Shown one piece after another: positions 7,022 through 15,783 of a DNA stretch of 27,073 bases. The notes under the pieces were generated by a model. That model saw only the letters and a program-made list of their open reading frames with translations, was not told where the DNA came from and did not search any database. Location of the stretch: positions 1-27,073 of the forward strand of contig JASLXP010000797.1 of assembly GCA_030740295.1 (NCBI GenBank), in the 5' to 3' direction. Source of the DNA: Planctomycetota bacterium. GTDB lineage: Bacteria > Planctomycetota > PUPC01 > JACPCR01. The position numbers were made by a program, and so were the translations under genes. Numbering within the stretch: position 1 is the first letter of the stretch; each line of letters starts with the position of its first letter.

Positions 7022-9490
7022 GTGAAAACTCATTATCAACGGTCGAAAACCCATAGTTCACTGGCCTTCCTTGTCTTTGCATTTCTGTGCCAGGCGCCCC
7101 CCTGCGAGGCATACATTCAGAAGCTTCTCGGTCTGAAGGAGGTGATGGATCAATCCGTCGTGATCGTTGAGGGGCAAGTCACCGCGGTCGATCCCAAAGG
7201 TCGGACCGTCCTCGCTACCTTTCAGCGAGCCATCAAGGGACAAAACCGATACAAACAGATCCGAATGAACATCGGCGTGGGGCAACTTTACTATCCCGGG
7301 GTCTTGTTGAAGCGCATGAAGCCAGGTGAGCCGGTCATTCTTTTCTGGAACAAGGGGCTCGCATGTGTCGGCCACGTCGACGGGATCTGGTTTCAGTTGT
7401 TCGGTGCAAAAGGTGCAACTCCGGAAAAGACAAAATGGAATTTCACTCACATTGAGCTTTTCATGCCCAGGACCTTCGACGGCAGCACGCCGGACCTGAT
7501 ACGTCTGGTCAGCGATGTTCAAGCAGGGAAGAGGAAGGCCCCTGCCCCGAACCCAAACGCACCGAAGCTCACGAAGGGGATTCTTCTCGGCCTGGCATCT
7601 GCCAAACCCGCCAGTACCGGCACGAAAACCGTGGTGTCGAAGCTGCCGCCCGAAGCAATAGATGGCTTGGAGGCCAAATCCGGCTGGGACGTCGAAGATT
7701 GGGGCGATCCCGCGGAGATTCGAATCGATGACAGCGCGGAACGTGGAAAAGTCATGCATGTGAAACTTCAGCCCGGAGAAAAGGGTAAGTGTGCCCTCTC
7801 GCTCCTGTTGAAAAAGGACCTCACAAAGATGAAGAGTTTCAGCCTCGAAGCCCATCACAACTCAACTGCTCCGCTCAATGTCGCGCTTGCCGTCCGCACC
7901 GGCACGGACGAAAAATATTTTGAAAGCAGGCCCGTGTCCGTGGCTCCTGGCCGCTGGAAATACGATCTGAAGTTCGACCTGACCTCGAAAGACTACAAGA
8001 GCGAAGCCACAAACTGGACCCACGAAACCAAAGTCAGCGATTTGAAAAGCGCCCGCCGGGTAACCCTCCTCGTCCAGGGCGGAACCGGCAAGGAGGAGAT
8101 CGCCCTGGATAGAATCAGGACCGAGCGAGAGTGCCTGTTTTCGCGGACGATTCCTCTCGCTCACGGCGGCGGAGAAGCCCGAGGCGTCTCCTGGGCAGAT
8201 TTTGATGCTGACGGAGATCTGGACGCGCTCATCTGCTCTTCCAAGGGGAACCGGCTCTACGAAAATGACGGTGGCGAATTCAAGGACGCGACTGCCAAGG
8301 CAGGTCTGAAGGGAGCCAGCCGTTGCGCGTCGTGGGCCGACTATGATCGTGATGGCGATCTGGATCTGCTCGTCAGTACGCCTGTCCTGTGGACCAACGA
8401 TAAAGGCAAATTCAAGGACGACACCAGGCTGCTCCCGCCGCTCTCCGGTCGGAACCCCGAAGGCGCTGGGTGGTGCGATGCCGACGGAGACGGACGTCCC
8501 GACATCCTTCAGACGAACGGGGAGCATGGCATCTATCTATTCTTGAATAAGGAAGACGGCCCAAGCCGGTTTCTGAATGCGAGCAAAGAATGGGGGTTGG
8601 GTAAGGGTGGCCTGGGCGCCGGCAATGGGGATTTTCTGTCCATCGCAGACTTTGATGGTGACGGTTTTCAGGACTTTCTCTACAACCTGGGTAAAGGTGT
8701 GCTCGCACATAACGAAGACGGGGAGAGCTTCAAAATTGCAGGCGAAAGCAAGGTCAGTTACGACGCGGATAATGGTCACAAGGTCGGCGTCGCGTTCGGC
8801 GATTACGACAACGATGGGGATATCGACCTGTTTGTTCCTCAGAGAAAGGGCAGTCGCCTTTTCAGGAACAACAACGACTACTCGTTCACGGACGTCACGG
8901 CCACCGGCGGGGATCTGGCATCACTTGCCGGGCAGGCCCAAAGCGCGGCGTGGGGCGATGTAGACAGCGATGGGGACCTAGATCTCGTGGCAGGCTTTGC
9001 CGATCGTGCGGCACGACTGTTTCTGAACGATGGGAAAGGTAAGTTTATTGATGCCACCGACAGCTCAGGCTTCAACATGTTCTCGTGGACCCGGGACGCC
9101 ACCGGCCTGGCTTTCGCAGATATGGACGCTGACGGAGATCTCGACCTCCTGGTGACAGGAGAAAGCACTCAAGCCGGAGTCCTTGTCAATTCAGCTCTGC
9201 GTGGCCAACGAGTGCCGGTTCGCGTTCGGCTGCCATTAAGCGAATCCCCCGGCGCCCTGGTCAGACTCTATGACGCGGACGGGAATCAGGTGGCGGTGCG
9301 ACAGGTCGCGCTTGTTCAGAATTTCAGTTCGCAGGAGCCTCACGAGGTATTCTTCGCAGTCAAACCCGGCCGCTACAAACTCTCTCTGCTGCGGACAGTT
9401 GGCGCGGTACAGATGCATTCCTTTGATGCGAAGGCCGAAGGATATTCCCTGGATGTAAAGTTCCCAGCTACCGCCTTGCCCACGAATTAA
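7022..9490 (+). CDS. Secreted FG-GAP/VCBS repeat protein with N-terminal OB/NTR-like and middle beta-sandwich-like regions
   Basis: About 822 residues. I prefer GTG 7022, which has GGAG 8 bases upstream and gives a normal signal peptide (hydrophobic SLAFLVFAFLCQA, cleavage near CEA); ATG 6977, overlapping the previous stop as ATGA, would add 15 residues. After the signal, residues ~25-140 (SVVIVEGQVTAVDPKG onward) resemble small OB/NTR-like domains of secreted proteins. Residues ~215-375 look like a carbohydrate-binding-type beta sandwich. From ~390 to 715 there are seven calcium-binding FG-GAP loops of the form DxDxDGDxD, e.g. ADFDADGDLD, ADYDRDGDLD, GDYDNDGDID, GDVDSDGDLD and ADMDADGDLD, building an integrin-like propeller. 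The C-terminal ~100 residues are another beta domain. Likely periplasmic or surface, binding calcium and a partner protein or glycan. Its neighbours suggest an envelope complex. Confidence 0.9.
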   Translation: MKTHYQRSKTHSSLAFLVFAFLCQAPPCEAYIQKLLGLKEVMDQSVVIVEGQVTAVDPKGRTVLATFQRAIKGQNRYKQIRMNIGVGQLYYPGVLLKRMKPGEPVILFWNKGLACVGHVDGIWFQLFGAKGATPEKTKWNFTHIELFMPRTFDGSTPDLIRLVSDVQAGKRKAPAPNPNAPKLTKGILLGLASAKPASTGTKTVVSKLPPEAIDGLEAKSGWDVEDWGDPAEIRIDDSAERGKVMHVKLQPGEKGKCALSLLLKKDLTKMKSFSLEAHHNSTAPLNVALAVRTGTDEKYFESRPVSVAPGRWKYDLKFDLTSKDYKSEATNWTHETKVSDLKSARRVTLLVQGGTGKEEIALDRIRTERECLFSRTIPLAHGGGEARGVSWADFDADGDLDALICSSKGNRLYENDGGEFKDATAKAGLKGASRCASWADYDRDGDLDLLVSTPVLWTNDKGKFKDDTRLLPPLSGRNPEGAGWCDADGDGRPDILQTNGEHGIYLFLNKEDGPSRFLNASKEWGLGKGGLGAGNGDFLSIADFDGDGFQDFLYNLGKGVLAHNEDGESFKIAGESKVSYDADNGHKVGVAFGDYDNDGDIDLFVPQRKGSRLFRNNNDYSFTDVTATGGDLASLAGQAQSAAWGDVDSDGDLDLVAGFADRAARLFLNDGKGKFIDATDSSGFNMFSWTRDATGLAFADMDADGDLDLLVTGESTQAGVLVNSALRGQRVPVRVRLPLSESPGALVRLYDADGNQVAVRQVALVQNFSSQEPHEVFFAVKPGRYKLSLLRTVGAVQMHSFDAKAEGYSLDVKFPATALPTN

Positions 9491-9492
9491 TC

Positions 9493-12165
9493 GTGACTGA
9501 TTCTGTTCCGATAGCCGTCATTCCGGTGTTGATGGGGCCGCTGCAGGTCCTGCTGGCACTGGTTCCGGTGATCCTGGCAGCCCTGGGGTCGGCACTGCTG
9601 GCTCTGTTTCGGCCCCAGGGGATGAAGCTGCTTCTCCGATTGCTCTGGCGGCTCAAGATTCCGCTCTTCGTATTGGCTGGCTTTATTTGGGGTACGGCCA
9701 AAGCCATCGAAGCCCTGGCTTCAGAACGCAACCCGGCAACCAGACAGGAAGGCGCCCAACCTGAGGCGCGGCCATCGAAACAGGAGTGGGCCATGTTTCG
9801 CGGGGGCCTCACGCGGCGCGGCGCGGTGTTGGACGGCAGGTCACCCACAGGTGGAGGGCGCAACTGGACGTTCAAGCCCGATGCTGGAGGGTTCTACAGT
9901 TCGCCGGCAATCCTGGGCAATCAAATTTACATCACTTCTGCTGACTACGGGGTCTTCGATGATGTGGGCGCCGTCATCTGTCTCGATGCCGATACGGGAA
10001 AACTGGTTTGGTCGGTGACCCCGGACCGGATGCGGTCGACGTTCTCTTCCCCCTCAATCTCCGAAGACGGGCGACGCCTTGTGGTGGGTGAGGGTCTTCA
10101 CTTCACGGAAGAGTGCCGGATTTTCTGCCTGGATATCAGCAAAGAGACGCTCGCCGGGAACCAGGGCCAGCCGCGTGTTCTCTGGACGTTCAAAACTCAA
10201 AGCCACGTCGAATCTTCACCATCCATATACCGTGACCGGGTTGTTATCGGGGCTGGAGACGACGGCTACTACTGCCTGGGTATCGAGCCCGATGAAAAGG
10301 GCAACGCCAGGGTCCTCTGGCATGCGGATGGAAAGAGGTTTCCCGACTCGGAGACCTCTCCTGCCGTGTCTGGCGGCAAAGCCATCTTCGGGCTGGGAGT
10401 CGGAGGAAATGCCCTCTGCTGCGTGGATGTGGAGACCGGACGCCAGCTTTGGCGATGTCCAACCCCGTATCCCGTTTTCACACCGCCCTCGGTCATGCCG
10501 GGAATCAATGCAAACGAGGGTCGGCTGTTTTTTGGAATGGGGGTGGGTGATCTGGTAAATCCGGCAGAGACAGTTTCGGAGCAGGAAGCTGTTCGTCTTG
10601 CACGGGAGGGCGCCACCGCATCCGAAATCGCTGATGCCCGGAAACGACTCCGTCCAGCCGGCGAAATCTGGTGCCTCAGGCTGAGCGACGGCGAGAAGAT
10701 CTGGAGCACTAAAACGGAACGAACCGTGCTCGGGGCCGTTGCGATCGCGGGGGACAAACTCTATTGCGGATCGAGAGATGGCCACATCTACTGCCTCGCT
10801 CGAGACGATGGCAAGATCATCCGGCGCTTCGACGCCCATGCACCCATCGTTTCTTCGCCTGCCTGCACCGAAGACCTGATCGCGTTCATCACAGCGAAGG
10901 GAATGCTGTACGTTCTGAATATAGAAAGCTTCGATATCCTCTGGTCCAATCGATTGGGCGGCGAAGGCATGTTTGTCAGTTCGCCGGCGATCACCCGAGG
11001 CAGAGTCTACATCGGCAGCGAGAAATACGGTCTTCATTGTCTGGGCCGGCCTGTCGATTCAGAGACCAAGAACATCTGGCACGGTCACCTGTCCGGCCCC
11101 GGTCACCAGGCAAGCCTGGGTCAAAATGATTTGGCGGATACCGGCAACAGGCTCTGGAATTATCCCGCCGGGGCCCACGACACGGAGACCACTGAAACGA
11201 CACTCATCCGCGCGCCCATCGCGATCTCAGGCCAGCATCGCTACGTACCCATTGCAGAGGGACCGCGGAAAGGGTTGGCCTGTATCAAACAACTGGAGGG
11301 AGAAGGCGATACACCCAAAGAATTGTGGTTTGCCCCGGCTGCCCTGGGAGTCTGGCAATCACCCGCGACTGATGGGATCGAGGTCCTGTTTATGGAAGGA
11401 AAACAGACACAACGGAAACGTCATCTCCGCTGCATGGATTCGAAATCCGGAGACGAGCAATGGCGGTATGAAGTCTCTGCAAACGCGAGCGGCGATTTTG
11501 TGCTCTACAAGGACGGCATTCTCATCCAGGATCAACCCGAGACGTTAACCCGATTGTCGAGAGACGACGATAAGGTTCTCTGGAGGCGAACAGTGGGAGT
11601 CTTGTGCGATGTCCCCCATCAACGGGGGCCGTTTCTGGCCATCGCGGTTAAGGTCAAGAATGAACTCCTCGTCCTGGACCGGGATACCGGGGGCACCCTC
11701 TGGGAGGTCAGACTTGAGCATCCACCAACTGCAGGCCCGGTGATCAATGGCAAAGTGATCTTCGTCGCGACCGCAGAGGCCATGGAGGCGCGCCAGTTGG
11801 TCGATGGCTCCCTGCTATGGCGATCGGACGTCTCCGGACCGGAATCAGCATTCGTGCTTTCCGACGGGCGGATCGCTTACATCAGTTCCACCGGCACCCT
11901 CAACGTGTTGCGTGCAAAGGATGGCAAAAGTGAAACGACCATCCCGAACGTTGGAGCTTTCTTTCCGCCTGTTCTGATGAACGGCTCGGTACTCTACGCC
12001 ACCGAGAACGCATTGATGCGATACCAAATGGCAGAGGGCACAAATTCAGTCTGGATGGACACCAGTTGGTTCGGTTCTCTTACTTCGCCGCTGGTCATTG
12101 ATGCCGGCTCTGTCTATTTCGCGAGCCGGCGTCGCGGGCTGGTTGCCGCGGGAAGGCTGCGATGA
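9493..12165 (+). CDS. Membrane-anchored PQQ-type beta-propeller protein
   Basis: An 890-residue protein beginning with GTG only 2 bases after the previous stop. The N-terminus has two hydrophobic segments (about 10-37 and 55-70), giving a membrane anchor. The soluble part opens with EWAMFRGGLTRRG at 98-110, the usual entry of PQQ-like (pyrrolo-quinoline quinone) propellers, and then repeats the blade pattern with VICLDADTGKLVW, CCVDVETGRQLW, WCLRLSDGEKIW, LDRDTGGTLWEV and ARQLVDGSLLW. Such repeats are mainly structural; a PQQ dehydrogenase would need specific metal and quinone ligands that I do not recognise, so I call it a scaffold or binding protein. Two propellers may be present given the length, split near residue 530-550 (GHLSGPGHQ region). 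Its stop overlaps the dikinase start by ATGA, implying translational coupling. Confidence 0.9.
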   Translation: MTDSVPIAVIPVLMGPLQVLLALVPVILAALGSALLALFRPQGMKLLLRLLWRLKIPLFVLAGFIWGTAKAIEALASERNPATRQEGAQPEARPSKQEWAMFRGGLTRRGAVLDGRSPTGGGRNWTFKPDAGGFYSSPAILGNQIYITSADYGVFDDVGAVICLDADTGKLVWSVTPDRMRSTFSSPSISEDGRRLVVGEGLHFTEECRIFCLDISKETLAGNQGQPRVLWTFKTQSHVESSPSIYRDRVVIGAGDDGYYCLGIEPDEKGNARVLWHADGKRFPDSETSPAVSGGKAIFGLGVGGNALCCVDVETGRQLWRCPTPYPVFTPPSVMPGINANEGRLFFGMGVGDLVNPAETVSEQEAVRLAREGATASEIADARKRLRPAGEIWCLRLSDGEKIWSTKTERTVLGAVAIAGDKLYCGSRDGHIYCLARDDGKIIRRFDAHAPIVSSPACTEDLIAFITAKGMLYVLNIESFDILWSNRLGGEGMFVSSPAITRGRVYIGSEKYGLHCLGRPVDSETKNIWHGHLSGPGHQASLGQNDLADTGNRLWNYPAGAHDTETTETTLIRAPIAISGQHRYVPIAEGPRKGLACIKQLEGEGDTPKELWFAPAALGVWQSPATDGIEVLFMEGKQTQRKRHLRCMDSKSGDEQWRYEVSANASGDFVLYKDGILIQDQPETLTRLSRDDDKVLWRRTVGVLCDVPHQRGPFLAIAVKVKNELLVLDRDTGGTLWEVRLEHPPTAGPVINGKVIFVATAEAMEARQLVDGSLLWRSDVSGPESAFVLSDGRIAYISSTGTLNVLRAKDGKSETTIPNVGAFFPPVLMNGSVLYATENALMRYQMAEGTNSVWMDTSWFGSLTSPLVIDAGSVYFASRRRGLVAAGRLR

Positions 12166-14927
12166 AATCGTGGGTGCACTATGTTGGCGATCCGCTTCCG
12201 GAAGACATTGGTGCCCCCAAAGAAGTGCTGGGCGGAAAGGCCGCCAGCCTCCAGGACTTGAGAGAGGCCGGCCTTCCGGTGCCTCCGGCATTCGTGATTT
12301 CTGTTGACGCTTGCGAGTTTTACTTCCAACACGAAGAGACTTGGCCCCCGGATTTGGATGCGCAGGTAAAGGCACACCTCGCAAGGCTTGAAAATGAGAC
12401 CGGGCGCCAGTTCGGGCAAGGACCCGAGCCGCTCCTGCTCAGTGTGCGTTCGGGGGCTGCCGTCAGTATGCCCGGCATGATGGATACGCTGCTCAATGTC
12501 GGGCTGCATCGCCAATGGGCCGATTCAAGCGGCGGCCAGAACGACTGGCAGGTCTTCTTGCAGTTCATTCGAGATTACGGGCAGACCGTTTTCGGCATCG
12601 ACATCCGGCAGCCTGATTCGACACCGGAAAGTCTCCCACAGGCTCTGGATCGCTCGGACCGGAAGACGGGCGAGACGCCCATCCTACGAGTCGAATCCGC
12701 ATTGCAGCAGTTCGAGGAGGAGGCCGGCTCTGCCTTCCCTCAGTCCTCGTGGGAGATCCTCGAATGTTCCATCAACGCGGTGTTTCGTTCATGGAACAGT
12801 GAACGCGCTGTCCAATACCGGCGGCGACACCGTATCCAGGGATTGAAGGGAACAGCGGTGACGGTACAGGCCATGTTTCCCTCGAGGGCATCGGGAATCG
12901 TCTTCACTCAGGATCCGACAGATCCCGAGGCGGGCCGCATGGTGATCGAAGCTTCGTACGGGCTCGGTGAAGCCGTCGTCTCCGGTGGGACCGACCCCGA
13001 TCGATTCATCGTTCGGAGAGAAGATCTGAGTGTCGTAAGCACGACCCCCGGTAAGAAGACCCGTGTCATTCAGGCGTTAGGAGAGGAAGCTCATTTCGAC
13101 ACTGGTCAGCTCTGCGTAAGTGAGCAAGAGCTCCATCAGCTTTGTGAAGTCTCACTGAAGGTCGAGGAACATTTCGGACAGGCGGTGGATATCGAATTTG
13201 GCTTCACTGTAAGTGAGTTGGCTTTGCTGCAGGCCCGTCCGATACGTGGGCTGGATGTTGCGCTCGACTCGGAAATCGGCCGCGAAGAAGAAATCCAGCG
13301 ACTGAGAAACCTGTCGACTGAGCGGCCTAAAATGTGGGTTGTCCACAACATCGGAGAGACCCTCCGCTTTCCAACTCCGCTGACGTGGGACTTCATAAGA
13401 TTCTTCATGAGCGGCGCCGGCGGCTTTGGGAAGATGTATCGGGATCTCGGTTACGTTCCCTCCAAAGCAGTGATGGCGGACGGCTTTCTCGAACTGATTG
13501 GCGGACGCATCTATGCCGACCCGGACCGGCTGGCCGAGCTGTTCTGGGATGACCTGCCGATGGTCTATGACAGAGATCAGGTTCGATCCGACCCCAAGGT
13601 AATCGATCAGGGCCCTCGTAAATTCGATCCGGATCGGGTGGATGCAGGCCTTCTGCTCAAAATCCCACAAGCCATACATTCCATCCTGAGGTGTTCGCGC
13701 AGTACCAAACAAGGTCTCAAAACGTGCCATGAATTTTTCGAGGCCGAATGCCTGCCGCCCTTCCTCGAATACATTCGGACCAAACGCGGACAGGACCTGA
13801 ACTCGATGTCCACTCGAGAGGTCCTCGCAGAACTCGATGAGAGGGAACATCGAGTGCTCGGCGAGTTCGCGGCCGAATCGCTGAAACCGGGGTTCTTTGG
13901 AGGGCTCGCCCTCGACCAGTTGACCCAACTTCTTGGACGGCTGGATGTGAATGGGGAAGGCCAGGCCCTGGCTTTCGAGCTGACTCTCTGTGCCGACGAT
14001 ATCACCCTCGAACAGGATGCCCTTCTTTCAAAAGTCGCACACGACAAAGCAGGCATGCAGGAATTCCTTGAGCGGTTCGGGCACCGGTGTGTAGGAGAAA
14101 TGGAACTGATGGAGCCGCGATGGAGAGAGGATCCGGATTACCTGCAGCGTCTGACCGAATCCCTGCGCGGGAATGGTTTTGACGCGACAGAAATCCTTCG
14201 CAGAAACAGTGAGAGGCGCGAACGTGCACTGCAGGAGCTGCCGGAAACACTCGCAGGATGGGGAGGAAGCTCCTTCCTCGAAGAGGCCGTCGATTTAGCA
14301 GAAAAGGCTCGACGCCTCCTCCCATACCGTGAACGCGGCAAGTATTACCTGATGATGGGATACGAACTGATCCGAACGGCGATTCTTGAACTGTCTCGAC
14401 GTTGGGATATTGGCAGCAATGTGTTCTTCCTGAAGCTGAACGAACTGGATCAATTCGAAAGTGCGCGGGTCGAGCTGCTTGATTCCGTGGAGCTACGAAA
14501 GCTGCGCTGGCAATCCCTGCAACGACTGGATATGCCTGCCGTCATCGACTCTTCTGAATTAGATGACCTGGGCCGTTCAAGGGCTCGCGATTCTGCGGAT
14601 ACGAACCGGTTGGAGGGTGCGCCGGTCTCCTCCGGCGTCGCGGAAGGCACTGCGGAAGTGGTGTTCGATCCAAGAGAATTTGATGCGCGTAAGACGGGCT
14701 ACATCCTCGTGTGCCCATCGACGGATCCTGCCTGGACGCCTCTGTTCGTTCATGCCCGGGGACTCGTCGTTGAACGGGGAGGAATCCTCTCCCACGGCGC
14801 CATTGTTGCCCGCGACTTCGGCATACCCGCGGTGGTGTGCGCGGACGCGACACAGAGGATTGCGCCGGCCTCGCGCCTCCGGATCGATGGCACGCAAGGC
14901 TGGGTAGACCTGATGGAGGCCAACTGA
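12162..14927 (+). CDS. PEP-synthase/rifampin-phosphotransferase-like dikinase without the PEP-binding barrel
   Basis: A 921-residue cytosolic protein. Residues ~20-380 are an ATP-grasp domain: GGKAASLQDLREAGLPVPP, SVRSGAAVSMPGMMDTLLN, a SGIVFTQDPTDPEAG loop, EASYGLGEAVVSGG and DIEFGF...LLQARPI. The SMPGMMDT element is typical of pyruvate phosphate dikinase rather than PEP synthase. The central part (~390-780) contains RFGHRCVGEMELMEPRW, similar to the substrate-binding domain of rifampin phosphotransferase. The C-terminus is the swivelling phosphohistidine domain with GGILSHGAIVARDFGIPAVV, catalytic H878, ending 43 residues later. The PEP/pyruvate TIM barrel of true PEP synthase and PPDK is absent, so it should transfer a phosphoryl group from ATP through H878 to an unknown acceptor. 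GGAAGG precedes the ATG, which overlaps the previous stop. Antibiotic inactivation is possible but not implied by the operon context. Confidence 0.85.
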   Translation: MKSWVHYVGDPLPEDIGAPKEVLGGKAASLQDLREAGLPVPPAFVISVDACEFYFQHEETWPPDLDAQVKAHLARLENETGRQFGQGPEPLLLSVRSGAAVSMPGMMDTLLNVGLHRQWADSSGGQNDWQVFLQFIRDYGQTVFGIDIRQPDSTPESLPQALDRSDRKTGETPILRVESALQQFEEEAGSAFPQSSWEILECSINAVFRSWNSERAVQYRRRHRIQGLKGTAVTVQAMFPSRASGIVFTQDPTDPEAGRMVIEASYGLGEAVVSGGTDPDRFIVRREDLSVVSTTPGKKTRVIQALGEEAHFDTGQLCVSEQELHQLCEVSLKVEEHFGQAVDIEFGFTVSELALLQARPIRGLDVALDSEIGREEEIQRLRNLSTERPKMWVVHNIGETLRFPTPLTWDFIRFFMSGAGGFGKMYRDLGYVPSKAVMADGFLELIGGRIYADPDRLAELFWDDLPMVYDRDQVRSDPKVIDQGPRKFDPDRVDAGLLLKIPQAIHSILRCSRSTKQGLKTCHEFFEAECLPPFLEYIRTKRGQDLNSMSTREVLAELDEREHRVLGEFAAESLKPGFFGGLALDQLTQLLGRLDVNGEGQALAFELTLCADDITLEQDALLSKVAHDKAGMQEFLERFGHRCVGEMELMEPRWREDPDYLQRLTESLRGNGFDATEILRRNSERRERALQELPETLAGWGGSSFLEEAVDLAEKARRLLPYRERGKYYLMMGYELIRTAILELSRRWDIGSNVFFLKLNELDQFESARVELLDSVELRKLRWQSLQRLDMPAVIDSSELDDLGRSRARDSADTNRLEGAPVSSGVAEGTAEVVFDPREFDARKTGYILVCPSTDPAWTPLFVHARGLVVERGGILSHGAIVARDFGIPAVVCADATQRIAPASRLRIDGTQGWVDLMEAN

Positions 14928-15739
14928 TGCAGGAGCTCAATCAGTGGTTCCTCAAGTTTGCTGATCCATTGCTGAATCCTTTGCTCAGCCTGCCAATGGA
15001 TCTGGTCCTGTGCATCCTGGCAGTGGGAACTGCAGTGCTGATTCTGCTGATACGAAAGATGACCACAGACCAGGACCTCCTTCGCCGATGCCGGTCGGAT
15101 CGCGTGCGACTCAGATCCAGATTGAAAGAGGCAAGGCAGGCAAAGAACGACCATGACGTCTCGCGCTTCAAAACCGTCTTGAGCACCATTGGGTTTCGAG
15201 CCATGAAACAGGAAGGCCTGCCCTTGCTGGTTTCACTTTTGCCCATCACTCTCATTGCATCCTGGGCATTTGCCAGGCTTGGCTATCACGCTCCGGCATC
15301 CGGGGAGTGGGTAGTGGTTGAGTTCACCGTGCCGGTCACTGAGACAGGGAAGCTGATACACCTGGTCCCGCAGGACGGCCTCGAGACCGATGACGGATGG
15401 ATTCAAGAAGTGGAGAAGAAAAACAACAGCCCAATGACGGCGGGCGTCGCATCATGGGCAGTCAGGGCCTCCGCGGGCACGAGCAGCTATCCGCTCATCA
15501 TTCGCCTTGGGGAAAAGACCTTCAGGCACGAGTTCAGCGCCGGGCCGGGGAGCTATTCAACTCCTTTCCGGTCCTGGCAAGATGGGGAACATTCCCTGAT
15601 ACAGAAGTTGTCGGCATACCGCCCTCTGGGGCACGTTCCTGGTATCGACGATTTCTTATTTCCTGCCTGGCTGGTGGGTTATCTGATCCTCGTGGTACCA
15701 GCAGTTCCGATCCTGAAGAAATGGATGCGGGTGTTCTAA
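14927..15739 (+). CDS. Three-helix membrane protein, possibly DUF106/EMC3/Oxa1-superfamily-like
   Basis: Last gene of the operon; its ATG shares one base with the dikinase stop (TGATG) and has GGAGG 7 bases upstream, so this start is well supported. The 270 residues contain a membrane helix at ~24-43, a basic amphipathic or coiled-coil segment at ~48-95 (DLLRRCRSDRVRLRSRLKEA, then KNDHDVSRFK), a second helix at ~98-119 (LPLLVSLLPITLIASWAFA), a ~120-residue beta-rich extracytoplasmic domain, and a third helix at ~246-263 near a basic C-terminus. A helix, a charged coiled coil, then a Pro-containing helix pair is the layout of archaeal DUF106 and eukaryotic EMC3/TMCO1 membrane insertases. The similarity is by pattern only. 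It may help insert or anchor the operon's envelope proteins. Confidence 0.85.
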   Translation: MQELNQWFLKFADPLLNPLLSLPMDLVLCILAVGTAVLILLIRKMTTDQDLLRRCRSDRVRLRSRLKEARQAKNDHDVSRFKTVLSTIGFRAMKQEGLPLLVSLLPITLIASWAFARLGYHAPASGEWVVVEFTVPVTETGKLIHLVPQDGLETDDGWIQEVEKKNNSPMTAGVASWAVRASAGTSSYPLIIRLGEKTFRHEFSAGPGSYSTPFRSWQDGEHSLIQKLSAYRPLGHVPGIDDFLFPAWLVGYLILVVPAVPILKKWMRVF

Positions 15740-15783
15740 ATTCAAGCGAGTGATGGCCGAAACAGTTTTGTGGGCGTTCGCTT

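Noticed and set aside
10216..11037. 273-codon minus-strand frame inside the PQQ-type propeller gene
   Set aside because: Antisense to clear propeller blades, with no ribosome binding site or recognisable domain.
9493..12165. Functional PQQ-dependent dehydrogenase
   Set aside because: The repeats are of the structural propeller type; the specific quinone and calcium ligand motifs of methanol or glucose dehydrogenases are not recognisable.
15744..15783. Terminator hairpin between the operon and the potassium channel gene (AAGCGA/TCGCTT)
   Set aside because: Only 6 bp with a 28-base loop and no T-tract; too weak to call.
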